Shown one piece after another: positions 16,022 through 25,364 of a stretch of 64,000 nt of DNA (the stretch's first letter is position 1; every line of letters begins with the position of its first letter). Both the position numbers and the translations under genes were made by a program. The notes beneath the pieces are model-generated. The model saw only the letters and a program-made list of their open reading frames with translations. It was not told where the DNA came from and made no database searches. The stretch comes from Maricaulis parjimensis (GTDB lineage Bacteria > Pseudomonadota > Alphaproteobacteria > Caulobacterales > Maricaulaceae): NCBI RefSeq assembly GCF_016817355.1, contig NZ_JADOTT010000001.1, positions 484,072 through 548,071 on the forward strand, in the 5' to 3' direction.

Positions 16022-17859
16022 GCGCGCCTCCGGCGGCGAAAGAGGCTGCCGGCAATGCCCGCCAGGATGATCAGGGCCGGCGGTACACCAATGGTCCAGA
16101 ATTGGAGATTGGCATTGAGAGCATCGATATCACGACGGAAATCCCGCTCGACCGCCCGCAATTCGGCGCGACGCTCATTGATCTGCGTGCGAAGGGCCTC
16201 GGCCTCGGCACGCTCTTCAGCCCCGCTATGGCTCAACAGGGCCGATGTGGCGCCCTGCAGGGTCAGCACAGCCAGCCTGTCCTCCGCGGCGGCGATCTCC
16301 GCTTCCAGCCGATCCTGGACCTCCACATAACGGGCCTCTGCATCTTCACGCAGACGCTCCACCCGCGCCATCGGGCGGAAGGAGGGGGTGCGGGAGCGCA
16401 AGCCGATCAGGGCCGGATCCCCCGCCGTCATGTCGATCAAATTCATCACCAGGATGAGATTGTCCGCGACCAGGCTCTCCCCGAGAGCCGGGTCATTGCG
16501 GACATAGAAACTGTCATCCAGCCAATCCGCATCCGCGACAATCGTGATGTCGACCGGCGCGGCGGCCTGGGCGACATGCTCCGCCGGCGAAAACAGGATA
16601 TCCCCCGGCGGCGGTCCGTCCGGGAAGGCCGTCTCGAACACACCCGAAGCGCGGGCCGCCAGGATGAGGGGTTCCGGCGCGGGCTCGTAATCGCGCAGCA
16701 GCGCATCCGGACCCGGCGCACCCGCCGCGATATCAGCGTCCAGCAGCGCCCCGTCCGGACTGGTGAAAACCAGCGGTGTCACGCTGACATGCTCCAGCCC
16801 GATCGCCTCCAACCGTCCCGGCGAGCCGAAATTCAGGCCCAGATCCAGCGTTGCGGTGGCGAGATCGCCGGAATTCATCTGTTCCGGTCCGGCCGAGAAC
16901 CAGAGCGGATAGGCGCGGCGGCGCGCCCGGCCATCCGCTTCGACAATCTCTACCGGCAGGCCCAGCGTGCGGTCCATCGCCACGGTTTGCGGATCAAAGG
17001 CCACGCCCCAGCGCGCCAGAAGCGGTCCCAGATCCGAAGCCCGTCGGGCCCGGATCGGCGGCAGACCGTCCGGACCGGGACGCAGGGCCATGTGTGCCAT
17101 GGGATCGAGGAAGGCCAGCACCCGGCCCCGGGTCAGCGCATACTGGTCGATCAGATACTGCTGGGACCGGCTCAGTTCCGGCGGGTGCAGGATGACCAGG
17201 GCTTCAGCCTCGGGAAGACTGTCAAAATCCGGGGCAATCCAGATCAGCTCATAGGCCCCGGCCAACTCGCGAACGAAGCGGTTGGGCGCGCCATTGTCCG
17301 GCGTGATCGGCAGGCCGGTCAGCACGGCCAGACGCGGCCGCGCCGGCCGGTCCAGATCGGACAGAAGCCGGGTCAGTTCATATTCCAGGCGCGCCTCGGC
17401 ATCCTCGCGGAAGAGCGGGATCACCGCCTGGTCATCCACGGAATTGCGCGCCACCAGCCCGAAATACAGGGTTTCGCCGCTTTCGGTCGGCATCGCCGTC
17501 AGACCGGCCGCGATGACGGCGTCCTCATCGGCGGAGAAGGGCTCCGGATCAATCTCGGTCAGCCGGATCAGACCGCCGGACCGGTCTGCATAGGCCTGCA
17601 GCATTTCGCGCACCCGGCTCGCATAGGCCCGGATCGCCGGATATTGCGCGGCTTCGGCGCGGGAATAGTAGAAGCGCCATTCAACCGGCTCGCTCAGCCG
17701 GTCCATGATCACTTCGGATCCTTCAGAGAGGCGGTAGAGCCCGTTCTCGGTCAGGTCGAGACGCCAGGCCCGGAACACCTGTCCGGCCAGCTGATTGCCG
17801 GCCAGGAAGATGACGATCAGGCTGAGGATCATCAGTGGCAGGTAGAGACTGCGCTTCAT
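16018..17859 (-). CDS. GldG-family ABC transporter auxiliary protein
   Basis: 613 residues: an N-terminal membrane helix, a GldG-like domain (WRLDLTENGLYRLSEGSEVIMDRLSEPVEWRFYYS), an ABC_transp_aux region with PRLAVLTGLPI and VLAFLDPMAHM, a coiled coil (about 515-590, Glu/Arg/Ala-rich) and a C-terminal helix followed by RRRRRA. In Bacteroidetes the homologue works with GldA and GldF in gliding, but in proteobacteria the same gene set serves an unknown export or envelope function. Start and stop overlap its neighbours by 4 bases each. Confidence 0.88.
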   Translation of the reverse strand: MKRSLYLPLMILSLIVIFLAGNQLAGQVFRAWRLDLTENGLYRLSEGSEVIMDRLSEPVEWRFYYSRAEAAQYPAIRAYASRVREMLQAYADRSGGLIRLTEIDPEPFSADEDAVIAAGLTAMPTESGETLYFGLVARNSVDDQAVIPLFREDAEARLEYELTRLLSDLDRPARPRLAVLTGLPITPDNGAPNRFVRELAGAYELIWIAPDFDSLPEAEALVILHPPELSRSQQYLIDQYALTRGRVLAFLDPMAHMALRPGPDGLPPIRARRASDLGPLLARWGVAFDPQTVAMDRTLGLPVEIVEADGRARRRAYPLWFSAGPEQMNSGDLATATLDLGLNFGSPGRLEAIGLEHVSVTPLVFTSPDGALLDADIAAGAPGPDALLRDYEPAPEPLILAARASGVFETAFPDGPPPGDILFSPAEHVAQAAAPVDITIVADADWLDDSFYVRNDPALGESLVADNLILVMNLIDMTAGDPALIGLRSRTPSFRPMARVERLREDAEARYVEVQDRLEAEIAAAEDRLAVLTLQGATSALLSHSGAEERAEAEALRTQINERRAELRAVERDFRRDIDALNANLQFWTIGVPPALIILAGIAGSLFRRRRRA

Positions 17860-18596
17860 CGACCGCCTCCGCGCCGTTCCGCGATCAGCACGCCGGCCAG
17901 GGCCAGCGAGACGATGATCAGGCCGATGAAATAGACCAGATCCGCCAAACCGATCACCCCGCGCTGGAAGGCATTGTAGTGATCCAGCGCGCTCAACCCG
18001 GCGACAAATTCGGTGACCAGGGCCGGCGCATTCTCACCCAGTGCCGCCAGAACGAAAGGAAGACCCGCCATGGTCAGCAGGAAAGCCGCCCCCGCCCCCA
18101 GCACGAAGGCCACGACCTGGTTCGCCGTGGTCGCCGACAGGGCCTGGCCAACCGCCAGATAGGCACCGGCCAGAAGCAGGGTGCCCAGATAGCCCGTCGC
18201 AATCGCCGCATTGTCCGGCTCACCCAGATAATTGACGGCGATCCACATCGGAAAGGTCAGCACGATGGCCAGGGCGGCCACGCTCCAGGCGGCCAGGAAT
18301 TTGCCCGCCGCCGAGGCCCAGAGCGGGATGGGCAGGGCCATCAGGAATTCCAGCGTGCCGCGATCGCGTTCCTCCGCCCAGGCCCGCATCGCCAGGGCCG
18401 GCATCAGCACAACCAGCAGCCAGGGCAGATAGTCAAACAGGGGCGCCAGATCGGCCCGATTGGTGTCGAAGAAACGCCCGACATGAAAGGCAAAGGCCGG
18501 CGCCGCAAAGCCGAACACCGCCAGGAAGACATAGGCCAGCGGCGTCTGGAAATAGGCGGTCAGCTCCCGCCGGTACACGGCCAGCAATCCGGACAT
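17856..18596 (-). CDS. ABC-2 type transporter permease (GldF-like)
   Basis: A 246-residue membrane protein with about six hydrophobic helices. It begins SGLLAVYRRELTAYFQTPLAYVFLAVFGF, typical of GldF/NosY-type permeases, and contains WAEERDRGTLEFLMALPI, the conserved ABC-2 coupling segment. It forms the membrane channel for the ATPase encoded immediately upstream; the start codon and the ATPase stop overlap as TGATG. Confidence 0.9.
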   Translation of the reverse strand: MSGLLAVYRRELTAYFQTPLAYVFLAVFGFAAPAFAFHVGRFFDTNRADLAPLFDYLPWLLVVLMPALAMRAWAEERDRGTLEFLMALPIPLWASAAGKFLAAWSVAALAIVLTFPMWIAVNYLGEPDNAAIATGYLGTLLLAGAYLAVGQALSATTANQVVAFVLGAGAAFLLTMAGLPFVLAALGENAPALVTEFVAGLSALDHYNAFQRGVIGLADLVYFIGLIIVSLALAGVLIAERRGGGR

Positions 18597-19333
18597 CAGG
18601 ACGCCGCCTCCACCGGGTTGTCAGCCATGGTCATGGCCCGGAAGGCGTTTTCCACGCCGCCGCCCGGCCCGCTCTTGGCCAATTCATTGGGCGTGCCATC
18701 GAACAGGAGTTTGCCGCGGGCAATGATGATCGCGCGCGAGCAAACAGCTGGAACCTCTTCCAGGATATGGGTGGAGATGATGATCGCCTTTTCCGGCGCC
18801 ATCTCGCGGATCAGGGCTCGAACACCATCCTTCTGATTGGGATCGAGCCCGTCGGTGGGCTCATCCAGGATCAGGACGGGCGGGTCATGGGCGATCGCCG
18901 CCGCCAGCGCTGCGCGGCGCTTGTATCCCTTGGACAGGGTGCCGATCGGCTGGCTGGCGAAACCCTCCAGCCGGGCCCGCTCCAGCGCCAGATCACAGGC
19001 CCGCTTCATGGCGGCGCCGGAGAAACCCCGGGCCCGCAGGCCGAATTCGACGAAACTGCGCGGCGTCATGGACGGATAGGCGGGTGCGCCCTCGGGCAGA
19101 TAGCCCAGCCGGGCCTGCGCCTCCAGCCGGTCAGCGACGCAATCATGCCCGCCGATCATGGCCTTGCCGCCATCCGGTTCCAGCCCGCCGGCCAGCATGC
19201 GCATTGTGGTTGTCTTGCCGGCCCCGTTCGGCCCGAGAAAGCCCAGCACCTCGCCCCGTTCCAGGGTGAAGCTGACACCATCAACGGCGCGGTGCGGTCC
19301 GAAATCCTTGATCAGGCGGTCGGCGACCAGCAT
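18596..19333 (-). CDS. ABC transporter ATP-binding protein (GldA-like)
   Basis: 245 residues with all nucleotide-binding motifs: Walker A GPNGAGKTTT (~33-42), signature LSKGYKRR, Walker B VLILDEPTDGLDPNQ and the switch His in IISTHILEE. It is the first gene of the operon ATPase-permease-GldG-DUF4340-VOC, whose members all overlap. The subfamily is that of multidrug/gliding-type exporters; the cargo is not known. Confidence 0.92.
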   Translation of the reverse strand: MLVADRLIKDFGPHRAVDGVSFTLERGEVLGFLGPNGAGKTTTMRMLAGGLEPDGGKAMIGGHDCVADRLEAQARLGYLPEGAPAYPSMTPRSFVEFGLRARGFSGAAMKRACDLALERARLEGFASQPIGTLSKGYKRRAALAAAIAHDPPVLILDEPTDGLDPNQKDGVRALIREMAPEKAIIISTHILEEVPAVCSRAIIIARGKLLFDGTPNELAKSGPGGGVENAFRAMTMADNPVEAAS

Positions 19334-19601
19334 GGGCGGGGGGCCTCAATTGAGCGACACGCCTAGCGTTAGCGCGGTGCGCCCGGCTTGGCCAGAGCGA
19401 AGGCAAGTTATCATTTTGAAAGAGGGGGTTGGGGTGTCGACCGGATCGCAATTCCATGACCCGGGGGGCTGGGGGGGCTGTCTAAATCCAGGATCTGGAA
19501 CGTTGACGCGACCGGCCGACCTGTTGGACGGTGATGGGGCGCTATGGCCGCAACGCGTCAAGAATGTGGCAAAACCGGGGCGCCGCGTGAAATGTTTGTA
19601 A

Positions 19602-19621
19602 GTTGAAAACTGCGATTCAAC
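19602..19621. promoter_or_regulatory. Inverted repeat before the DUF2794 gene, in a 298-base spacer
   Basis: GTTGAA-N8-TTCAAC forms a 6-base palindrome ending 10 bases before the ATG at 19632, a possible operator. The remaining spacer from 19334 on is G-rich and shows no gene or other clear signal. Confidence 0.3.
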
Positions 19622-19631
19622 CGACGGGAGA

Positions 19632-19973
19632 ATGTGTGTGAAATCAGGTCCCCAGCCCGCGAAATCCGCTCCGGCGCCCATCATGTGGACGCGACACGAG
19701 CTGGACGCGATCCTGAGCCTCTATGGCCAGTTCGTCGCGCGCGGGGAATGGAAGGACTATGCGATCGACGGCCTGCGTGACAGCGCGGTCTTCTCGATCT
19801 TCCGCCGCCACAGCGAAATGCCGATGTATACCGTGGTGAAGACGCCCGCCGATGCGCACCGCCAGGGCCTCTACAAGGTGGTCGCCATGGGTGGCCAGAT
19901 CCTCAAGCGTGGTCATGACCTCAAACAGGTCCTGCGCATCTTCGACAAGAAGCGCTTCAATGTGATCGACTGA
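19632..19973 (+). CDS. DUF2794 family protein
   Basis: 113 residues matching the alphaproteobacterial DUF2794 family: ELDAILSLYGQFVARGEWKDYAID, AVFSIFRRHSEMPMYTVVKTP and QGLYKVVAMGGQILKRGHDLKQVLRIFDKK. Function unknown; the family is small, cytoplasmic and almost confined to this class. A GTG at 19638 has better spacing from the GGGAG site than the ATG at 19632, so the true start may be two codons later. It ends before a strong bidirectional terminator. Confidence 0.88.
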   Translation: MCVKSGPQPAKSAPAPIMWTRHELDAILSLYGQFVARGEWKDYAIDGLRDSAVFSIFRRHSEMPMYTVVKTPADAHRQGLYKVVAMGGQILKRGHDLKQVLRIFDKKRFNVID

Positions 19974-19991
19974 TCCGGCCCGACTCCGGAC

Positions 19992-20031
19992 AAAAGAAAA
20001 CCCCCGGAGCCGAAGCGCCGGGGGTTTCTTT
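19992..20031. terminator. Bidirectional rho-independent terminator
   Basis: A GC-rich stem (AACCCCCGG ... CCGGGGGTT) with a short loop is flanked by an A run on the left and TTTCTTT on the right, so it can work in both directions. It separates the convergent DUF2794 and Bax-inhibitor-like genes. Confidence 0.85.
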
Positions 20032-20048
20032 GTGCGATGTCCGCAATC

Positions 20049-20813
20049 CTAGTCGCGGCTGCCCAGCAGCGACAGGATGATCTGGAACATGTTGACGAAG
20101 GCCAGATACAGGTTGAGAGCACCCATATTCGTCAGCACGGCCATCGAGCGATGATCACCGGCCACCTGGTAATAGGTGACTTTCAGCGCCTGGGTCTGCC
20201 AAGCCGTGACACCCGCCATCAGCAGAAGCACGACGAATTGAAGGCCCAGCTCCAGCAGGCTCGACTGGAAGAAGAAGAAATTCAGGATGCCCAGAACCAC
20301 GGCACCGATGATGGCCATGAAGAGGAAGCTCTGCATCGGCATCAGATTGCGCTTGGTCGTGTAGCCGAACACCGACAGGCCCATAAAGGCAGCCGATGTG
20401 ATGACGAAGGCCTGGGCAATCGTTGCGAAATCAATGCTCAGTGAGCGGCCCGTAACCGTCTGCACAGCCTCATTCTGCTGGGCGATGATCACCCACATGG
20501 ACAGCGAGGCACCGATCAGGCCGACGATCGCCCAGTAAAGCAGGGCCGATCCGACCGGAGACGGATTGCGCATGAAGAACATGGATCCGAACAGCAGGGC
20601 AATCGGCCCCCACTGGACGAGATAGACCAGCGGTGTGCCGAACACGATCTGCGTCAGCGGCGGTACCGTGCCGACGGCAAAGGCGATGGCCGCCGAAATG
20701 AGCAGGCCCAGACCCATCTTGTTGTAGACGCCGAGCATGAAGGAACGCAGGCCGGCATCGACCGACATGTCCATCGCCGGGGCGCCACCATAGGTGCGGG
20801 AAAAATCATTCAT
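20049..20813 (-). CDS. Bax inhibitor-1/YccA family membrane protein
   Basis: 254 residues with seven hydrophobic helices, the BI-1 signature around helices 2-3 and a short acidic end (SLLGSRD). BI-1 proteins are calcium-leak channels or, as YccA, modulators of the FtsH protease. Length and topology are typical (about 230-260 residues). It is a single gene with its own 182-base upstream region, which holds the palindrome ATATC-GT-GATAT near 20867 and two small stem-loops at 20896-20940. Confidence 0.9.
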   Translation of the reverse strand: MNDFSRTYGGAPAMDMSVDAGLRSFMLGVYNKMGLGLLISAAIAFAVGTVPPLTQIVFGTPLVYLVQWGPIALLFGSMFFMRNPSPVGSALLYWAIVGLIGASLSMWVIIAQQNEAVQTVTGRSLSIDFATIAQAFVITSAAFMGLSVFGYTTKRNLMPMQSFLFMAIIGAVVLGILNFFFFQSSLLELGLQFVVLLLMAGVTAWQTQALKVTYYQVAGDHRSMAVLTNMGALNLYLAFVNMFQIILSLLGSRD

Positions 20814-20995
20814 CGTTGCGACTCTTTCAGTTCGTGACGCGTCCTGAAGACGCTTTGGTGCGTAATATCGTGATATAGCGGCCGCTTGGCAAGGAGGGAC
20901 GGTGAGAGGCTTGCGTCCCCCCTGACGGGTTTTTGTCAGGATTGGCGGACAAGCCCGAACGGGCCTAGGTCTTCTGCCTGGTAAAGGAATTTCCC

Positions 20996-21535
20996 ATGTC
21001 GCTGCGCCTGTTTGCCGCCATTCCGGTGCCCGAGGAGATCGGGCGGGACTATCTGCGCCTGCAAAAGGGTGTTCCGGGCGCGCGCTGGCGGCCGCTGGAA
21101 AACTTCCATATCACCCTGCGTTTCTTCGGCGAGATGGATGAACGCCAGGCCGAGGATCTCGACGCCGAGCTGGCGCATATCACCCTGCCGGCCTTTCCGG
21201 TGGAGCTGGGCGGGGCCGACTGGTTCGGCAAATCCGATCCGCATGCCCTGTGGATGAGCGTGAAAGCGCCCGACACGCTGACCCGGCTCAATCAGGCCTG
21301 CGAGCGCGCCGCCCGCCGCGCCGGACTGGAAGCGGACACCCGCAAATACACGCCGCACATGACGATGGCCTACCTCAACAAATCCCCGGTCGAGAAGGTC
21401 CACCGCTTTGTCCAGCGCGCTGCCGATGTGAAAACCCATCCTTGGCAGGTCACGCATTTCTCGCTGTTTGCCAGCTGGACCCATCGCGGCGAAGCCAACA
21501 TCTATGAGGCGATCGCGGACTATCCGCTGGGCTGA
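20996..21535 (+). CDS. thpR: RNA 2',3'-cyclic phosphodiesterase ThpR
   Basis: A 179-residue 2H phosphoesterase. Both HxT/S motifs are visible: HITLRFFGE (residues ~36-44) and HMTMAYLNK (~121-129). The enzyme opens 2',3'-cyclic phosphate ends of RNA and shows 2'-5' RNA ligase activity in vitro. An AAAGGA site precedes the ATG. The 3' end overlaps the convergent phosphatase gene by 16 bases. Confidence 0.92.
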   Translation: MSLRLFAAIPVPEEIGRDYLRLQKGVPGARWRPLENFHITLRFFGEMDERQAEDLDAELAHITLPAFPVELGGADWFGKSDPHALWMSVKAPDTLTRLNQACERAARRAGLEADTRKYTPHMTMAYLNKSPVEKVHRFVQRAADVKTHPWQVTHFSLFASWTHRGEANIYEAIADYPLG

Positions 21536-21984
21536 GACAGGCGGGCGATCAGCCCGTCCACACCGGCCTCGATCTGGTCCAGCACGCGTTCGAACCCGTC
21601 ATCATGGCCGTAATAGGGGTCCGGCACGTCGCGCTCTGCCGGGGTTTCCACCCAGTCCATCAGGCGGGAGACCTGACCACCCGCCCGGCCGGGGGCCAGG
21701 CGGCGCAGGAAGCGCTCATGGCTGGCATCCATGGCGATGAGATGATCGAACCGGTCAAAATCCGACCGCTCCACGGCCCGCGCCCGCAAGGGCGAAAGAT
21801 CATAGCCGCGACGCGCCGCCGTTTCGGTCGCGCGCTCGTCCGGGCTCTCCCCGGCATGCCAGTCACCGGTTCCGGCACTGTCGATCTGCCAGTCCAACCC
21901 CAGCGCCTCGACCCGCGCCCGGGCCACCCCGTCCGCCGTCGGCGAGCGGCAGATATTCCCGGTACACACAAACAGGATGCGCAT
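21520..21984 (-). CDS. Low-molecular-weight protein-tyrosine phosphatase
   Basis: 154 residues with the catalytic loop CTGNICRSP (nucleophile Cys7, Arg13) at the N-terminus and the general acid in VPDPYYG near residue 122. Such enzymes remove phosphate from tyrosine, often on exopolysaccharide kinases. No kinase is adjacent. Start overlaps the stop of the upstream histidine-phosphatase-like gene (TAATG), implying coupled expression. Confidence 0.92.
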   Translation of the reverse strand: MRILFVCTGNICRSPTADGVARARVEALGLDWQIDSAGTGDWHAGESPDERATETAARRGYDLSPLRARAVERSDFDRFDHLIAMDASHERFLRRLAPGRAGGQVSRLMDWVETPAERDVPDPYYGHDDGFERVLDQIEAGVDGLIARLSQPSG

Positions 21985-22625
21985 TACTCGGCCTCGACCT
22001 CGAACGCGCCCGGCAAGACGGTCAAATGCCAGTCCTCGCCGGTCCGGTAGAGCCAGAACACATCGCCATAGGCCGTTTCAGCCAGACGGCCCTCGGCATT
22101 GCACCCGGCCTCGGCCGCCGCTGAATCACCGGCAAATTCCAGCATCCACAGACAGCTCGTATTGGAATGCTCGCCGGCCAGCGTCCAGCGCACCGGGTCA
22201 TGCCGCGTTTCCGCGAAAGCCTCCGCGCGCTGGCGCGTGATCGTCTCACCCTCGCTACAGTCGACCGCATAGCCATCCACCGCCTGGTGAGCGAGGACTT
22301 CGCGGCCACCTGCAGCCGCGGTCAGCCGCGTCCGGCAAGCGGCGCTGGCATAGGCCCGGTCCACAGGCGCCGGCCCAACGAGTTCAGCCAGACGCGCCAC
22401 CATGGCCTCACCCTGCGGGCTGAGCGGACAGGACATGCCATTGCAGTCGGGCGAAATCTTGCGGGCATGGCGCACGACCAGGACATGCTGGTCGGCCGCT
22501 TCCAGTGCCGCCTGGACAGAGGGCTCGGCCAAGTCCAGCAGGGCCGGCCGGTCGAACTCCGCCTCCATTCCAGTTGTTAGGGACAGGGCAGCAAAAACGG
22601 TCAGGGCAGTCTGGAACACAAGCAT
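21984..22625 (-). CDS. Secreted histidine-phosphatase superfamily protein
   Basis: 213 residues. An N-terminal signal peptide is followed by a domain with LVVRHARK (the RHG motif of the superfamily, here RHA) and a second histidine in GEHSNTSCLW. Four or more cysteines after the signal suggest periplasmic disulfides. It probably acts as a periplasmic phosphatase; the substrate is unknown. The ATG at 22625 is immediately preceded by GAGGAG, which is too close, so the GTG two codons later (22619) may be the real start. Coupled to the tyrosine phosphatase gene. Confidence 0.72.
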   Translation of the reverse strand: MLVFQTALTVFAALSLTTGMEAEFDRPALLDLAEPSVQAALEAADQHVLVVRHARKISPDCNGMSCPLSPQGEAMVARLAELVGPAPVDRAYASAACRTRLTAAAGGREVLAHQAVDGYAVDCSEGETITRQRAEAFAETRHDPVRWTLAGEHSNTSCLWMLEFAGDSAAAEAGCNAEGRLAETAYGDVFWLYRTGEDWHLTVLPGAFEVEAE

Positions 22626-22695
22626 CTCCTCTGGTGCCGGAGCGGCACGGTGAAGAGAGTCAGCCCTGAATCCGGTTCAGGGCAAGCCTTCTTGA

Positions 22696-23838
22696 TCAGA
22701 AATCCTCGTCAGCCGGTGCCGGCTCGACCTGAAAGCGCAGCGTGGCCGTCGCCGTCGTGCCTTTGTCGGCCTCACTCTGGAAAGACAGCCCGCCATCCAT
22801 CAGCCAGGCCAGACGCCAGCAGATGGACAGGCCGATACCGGACTGTGCACCCGACTGCATGACCGGGCCCTTATTGGCCTGTTCCAGAACACTGTCCGAC
22901 ATGCCCACGCCCGTATCGGACACACTAAAGCTCACCGCCACATGATCCGCATCAATGGACTTGCTGCTCACTTTTACGGCGATCGACCCGGACGGTGTGA
23001 ACTTGATCGCATTGGACAGGAGATGGGACAGGACCTGGCGCACCCGAACCGGATCCCCGATCACGGCCTGATCGCTCATATCCTCGCAATCGCAGGTCAG
23101 GGTGAGGCCTTTCTCCGCCGCCAGCGGCTCGAACAGGCCCACGGCGGCCCGGCTGACATCTTGCGGCACAAACAGGGCCGAACGCAGTTCGACCCGCTCG
23201 GTCTCAAGCAGGGAAAGGTCAAAAACATCGCTCACCCGGGACAGCATGGCCTGGGCGGAATGCTCCAGCGTCGTCAAAAGCTTGCGCTGATCGTTTTCCA
23301 GATTGGTATTGGACAGGAGGCTGGCCAGACCGATCACGCCATTCAGCGGCGTCCGCAATTCATGGCTCAGACCCATCAGGAATTCGGATTTGGCCTTGCG
23401 AAAGTCCCGCTCGTGCGCGGCCTCGCTCTTGAGCTCTTCCGCTTCCGTGTCGCGGTGACTGATCTCGGTTTCCAGTGCATCGGCGCTTTCCTGCACCCGC
23501 TGGAGCAATCGGTTGACCCCCCGCAGCAGCAATAGAAGGCCGGCGAGAAACAGTCCGGTCGCCACCAGATTGGTGATCCAGCGTGCCGCGCCCTCGAAAT
23601 TGTTCGCAATCAGCTCAGCCTGCGCGAGGCCGAACACGAAGGGGCCAAAGATGATGACGATGAATTGGAAGCCGTAATACAAGCCCCACAGAACCAGACC
23701 TCCGGTCATCAGAGGCAAAGACAGTTCGGCACCCGCGGTCCGGATGACGCGGGCATTCTGCCAAAGAAACCAGATCGCGATGGCCGCTGCCGTCGCGAGT
23801 CCAACATCCATCAAACTGGTCAGTAGCACCGAGCGCAT
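22696..23838 (-). CDS. Membrane sensor histidine kinase
   Basis: 380 residues. Three membrane helices (about 9-25, 43-70 and 90-106) give a sensor of the membrane-embedded type. A coiled coil (~110-150) leads to the HisKA domain with phospho-acceptor His159 (GLSHELRTPLNG) and a HATPase domain with N box LLSNAIKF, G1 DTGVGM and G2 GIGLSICWRLAWLM. No response regulator is adjacent. A near-consensus CtrA box lies 57 bases upstream. Confidence 0.9.
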   Translation of the reverse strand: MRSVLLTSLMDVGLATAAAIAIWFLWQNARVIRTAGAELSLPLMTGGLVLWGLYYGFQFIVIIFGPFVFGLAQAELIANNFEGAARWITNLVATGLFLAGLLLLLRGVNRLLQRVQESADALETEISHRDTEAEELKSEAAHERDFRKAKSEFLMGLSHELRTPLNGVIGLASLLSNTNLENDQRKLLTTLEHSAQAMLSRVSDVFDLSLLETERVELRSALFVPQDVSRAAVGLFEPLAAEKGLTLTCDCEDMSDQAVIGDPVRVRQVLSHLLSNAIKFTPSGSIAVKVSSKSIDADHVAVSFSVSDTGVGMSDSVLEQANKGPVMQSGAQSGIGLSICWRLAWLMDGGLSFQSEADKGTTATATLRFQVEPAPADEDF

Positions 23839-23894
23839 TGCCTCACTCGTTCACCGCTATCACCACGGGTTGCAAGACCGTATTCCCCTACTTC

Positions 23895-23910
23895 TTTACA
23901 CACTGTTAAC
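23895..23910. promoter_or_regulatory. CtrA-like box upstream of the histidine kinase
   Basis: TTTA-N7-TTAAC differs from the CtrA consensus TTAA-N7-TTAAC by one base. It lies 57 bases before the kinase start. CtrA is the cell-cycle regulator of this class. Confidence 0.4.
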
Positions 23911-24018
23911 CCTCAGCCCTCTCGGGACCCGTCAGCCTTGCTGTCGGGGGCAGGTGTGTAAAGCGCGGACCGGGCACAATGAATTTTTCATTCATCGGGC
24001 CCGGCGCCGGTTTTCGGG

Positions 24019-25251
24019 TCAATCATTGCGGCCGAGGCGACGCTTGCGGCGAGCCAGAAGTTGCAGGCGCAGGGCGTTGAGGCGGATGAAGCCTTCCGCA
24101 TCCTTCTGGTCGTAGACCTCGTCCTCTTCGAAGGTGACATGGGCTTCCGAATAGAGCGTGTGGGCCGAAGAGCGGCCGACCACATTGACGGAACCCTTGT
24201 AGAGTTTCAGCCGGACATCACCGGTGACATGCTCCTGGCTGGCATCAATCGCCGCCTGCAGCATTTCGCGCTCCGGCGAGAACCAGAAGCCTTCATAGAG
24301 AAGCTTGGCATAGCGCGGCATCAGCTCATCCTTGAGGTGCGCAGCACCCCGGTCCAGCGTCAGCTGTTCGATCCCGCGGTGGGCCGCCATCAGGATGGTG
24401 CCGCCCGGGGTTTCGTAAATGCCGCGGGACTTCATGCCCACAAAGCGGTTCTCGACCAGATCAAGACGGCCGATCCCGTGCTTGCGGCCCAGCTCGTTGA
24501 GCGCCGTCAGCAGGGTGGCCGGGGACATCGCGTCACCATTGATGGCCGTGGCATCACCGCGCTCAAAACTGATCGTGACATATTCCGGCGTGTCTGGCGC
24601 ATCGACCGGGTCGACCGTGCGCTGGAAGACAATGTCGGAGGCTTCCTCGGCCGGGTCTTCCAGGACCTTGCCCTCCGAAGAGGTGTGCCAGAGGTTCGCA
24701 TCGACCGAGAAGGGCGCTTCGCCGCGCTTGTCCTTGGCGACCTGGATACCGTTCTCTTCGGCGTAGGCGATCAGCTTGGTGCGGGAATTGAGATCCCATT
24801 CGCGCCAGGGGGCGATCACGCGCAGATCCGGGTCCAGCGCATAGACGCCCAGTTCAAAACGGACCTGGTCATTGCCCTTGCCGGTGGCACCGTGCGCCAC
24901 GGCGTCCGCGCCGGTCTCATGCGCAATTTCGACCAGGCGTTTGGAAATCAGCGGACGCGCGATCGAGGTGCCCAGCAGGTAGAGGCCCTCATAGACCGCA
25001 TTGGCCCGCACCATCGGATAGACGAAATCCCGCACGAATTCCTCGCGCAGATCCTCGATGAAAATGTCTTTCACGCCTGCGGCTTCGGCCTTCTTGCGCG
25101 CCGGTTCCAATTCCTCACCCTGGCCGAGATCGGCGGTGAAGGTAACGACTTCCGCGTCGTAATGGTCCTGGAGCCATTTCAGGATGACCGAAGTGTCGAG
25201 GCCACCGGAATAGGCAAGAACGACCTTTTTGACGGGCTTTTTCGCAGGCAT
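24019..25251 (-). CDS. argG: Argininosuccinate synthase
   Basis: ArgG joins citrulline and aspartate with ATP, the seventh step of arginine synthesis. The 410-residue protein has the ATP pyrophosphatase loop [10 protein letters not shown] near the N-terminus, [13 protein letters not shown] and [15 protein letters not shown]. It is a complete, standard-length enzyme. Three in-frame ATGs compete; AAAGGA is 8 bases before the one at 25251 (MPAKKPVKK) and only 2 before that at 25257, so 25251 is preferred. An imperfect hairpin at about 23970-24005 lies just after the stop. Confidence 0.97.
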   Translation of the reverse strand: MPAKKPVKKVVLAYSGGLDTSVILKWLQDHYDAEVVTFTADLGQGEELEPARKKAEAAGVKDIFIEDLREEFVRDFVYPMVRANAVYEGLYLLGTSIARPLISKRLVEIAHETGADAVAHGATGKGNDQVRFELGVYALDPDLRVIAPWREWDLNSRTKLIAYAEENGIQVAKDKRGEAPFSVDANLWHTSSEGKVLEDPAEEASDIVFQRTVDPVDAPDTPEYVTISFERGDATAINGDAMSPATLLTALNELGRKHGIGRLDLVENRFVGMKSRGIYETPGGTILMAAHRGIEQLTLDRGAAHLKDELMPRYAKLLYEGFWFSPEREMLQAAIDASQEHVTGDVRLKLYKGSVNVVGRSSAHTLYSEAHVTFEEDEVYDQKDAEGFIRLNALRLQLLARRKRRLGRND

Positions 25252-25364
25252 GTGCATGTCCTTTTCGATTTTCCCAGCGCGTAGCGCCACATTCGTGCGG
25301 GTGCAAGGATTTCCTTCGGCCCGAAGCGCTGGACAGGCGGCAAAGGCATGCCATTCTCCGGCCC

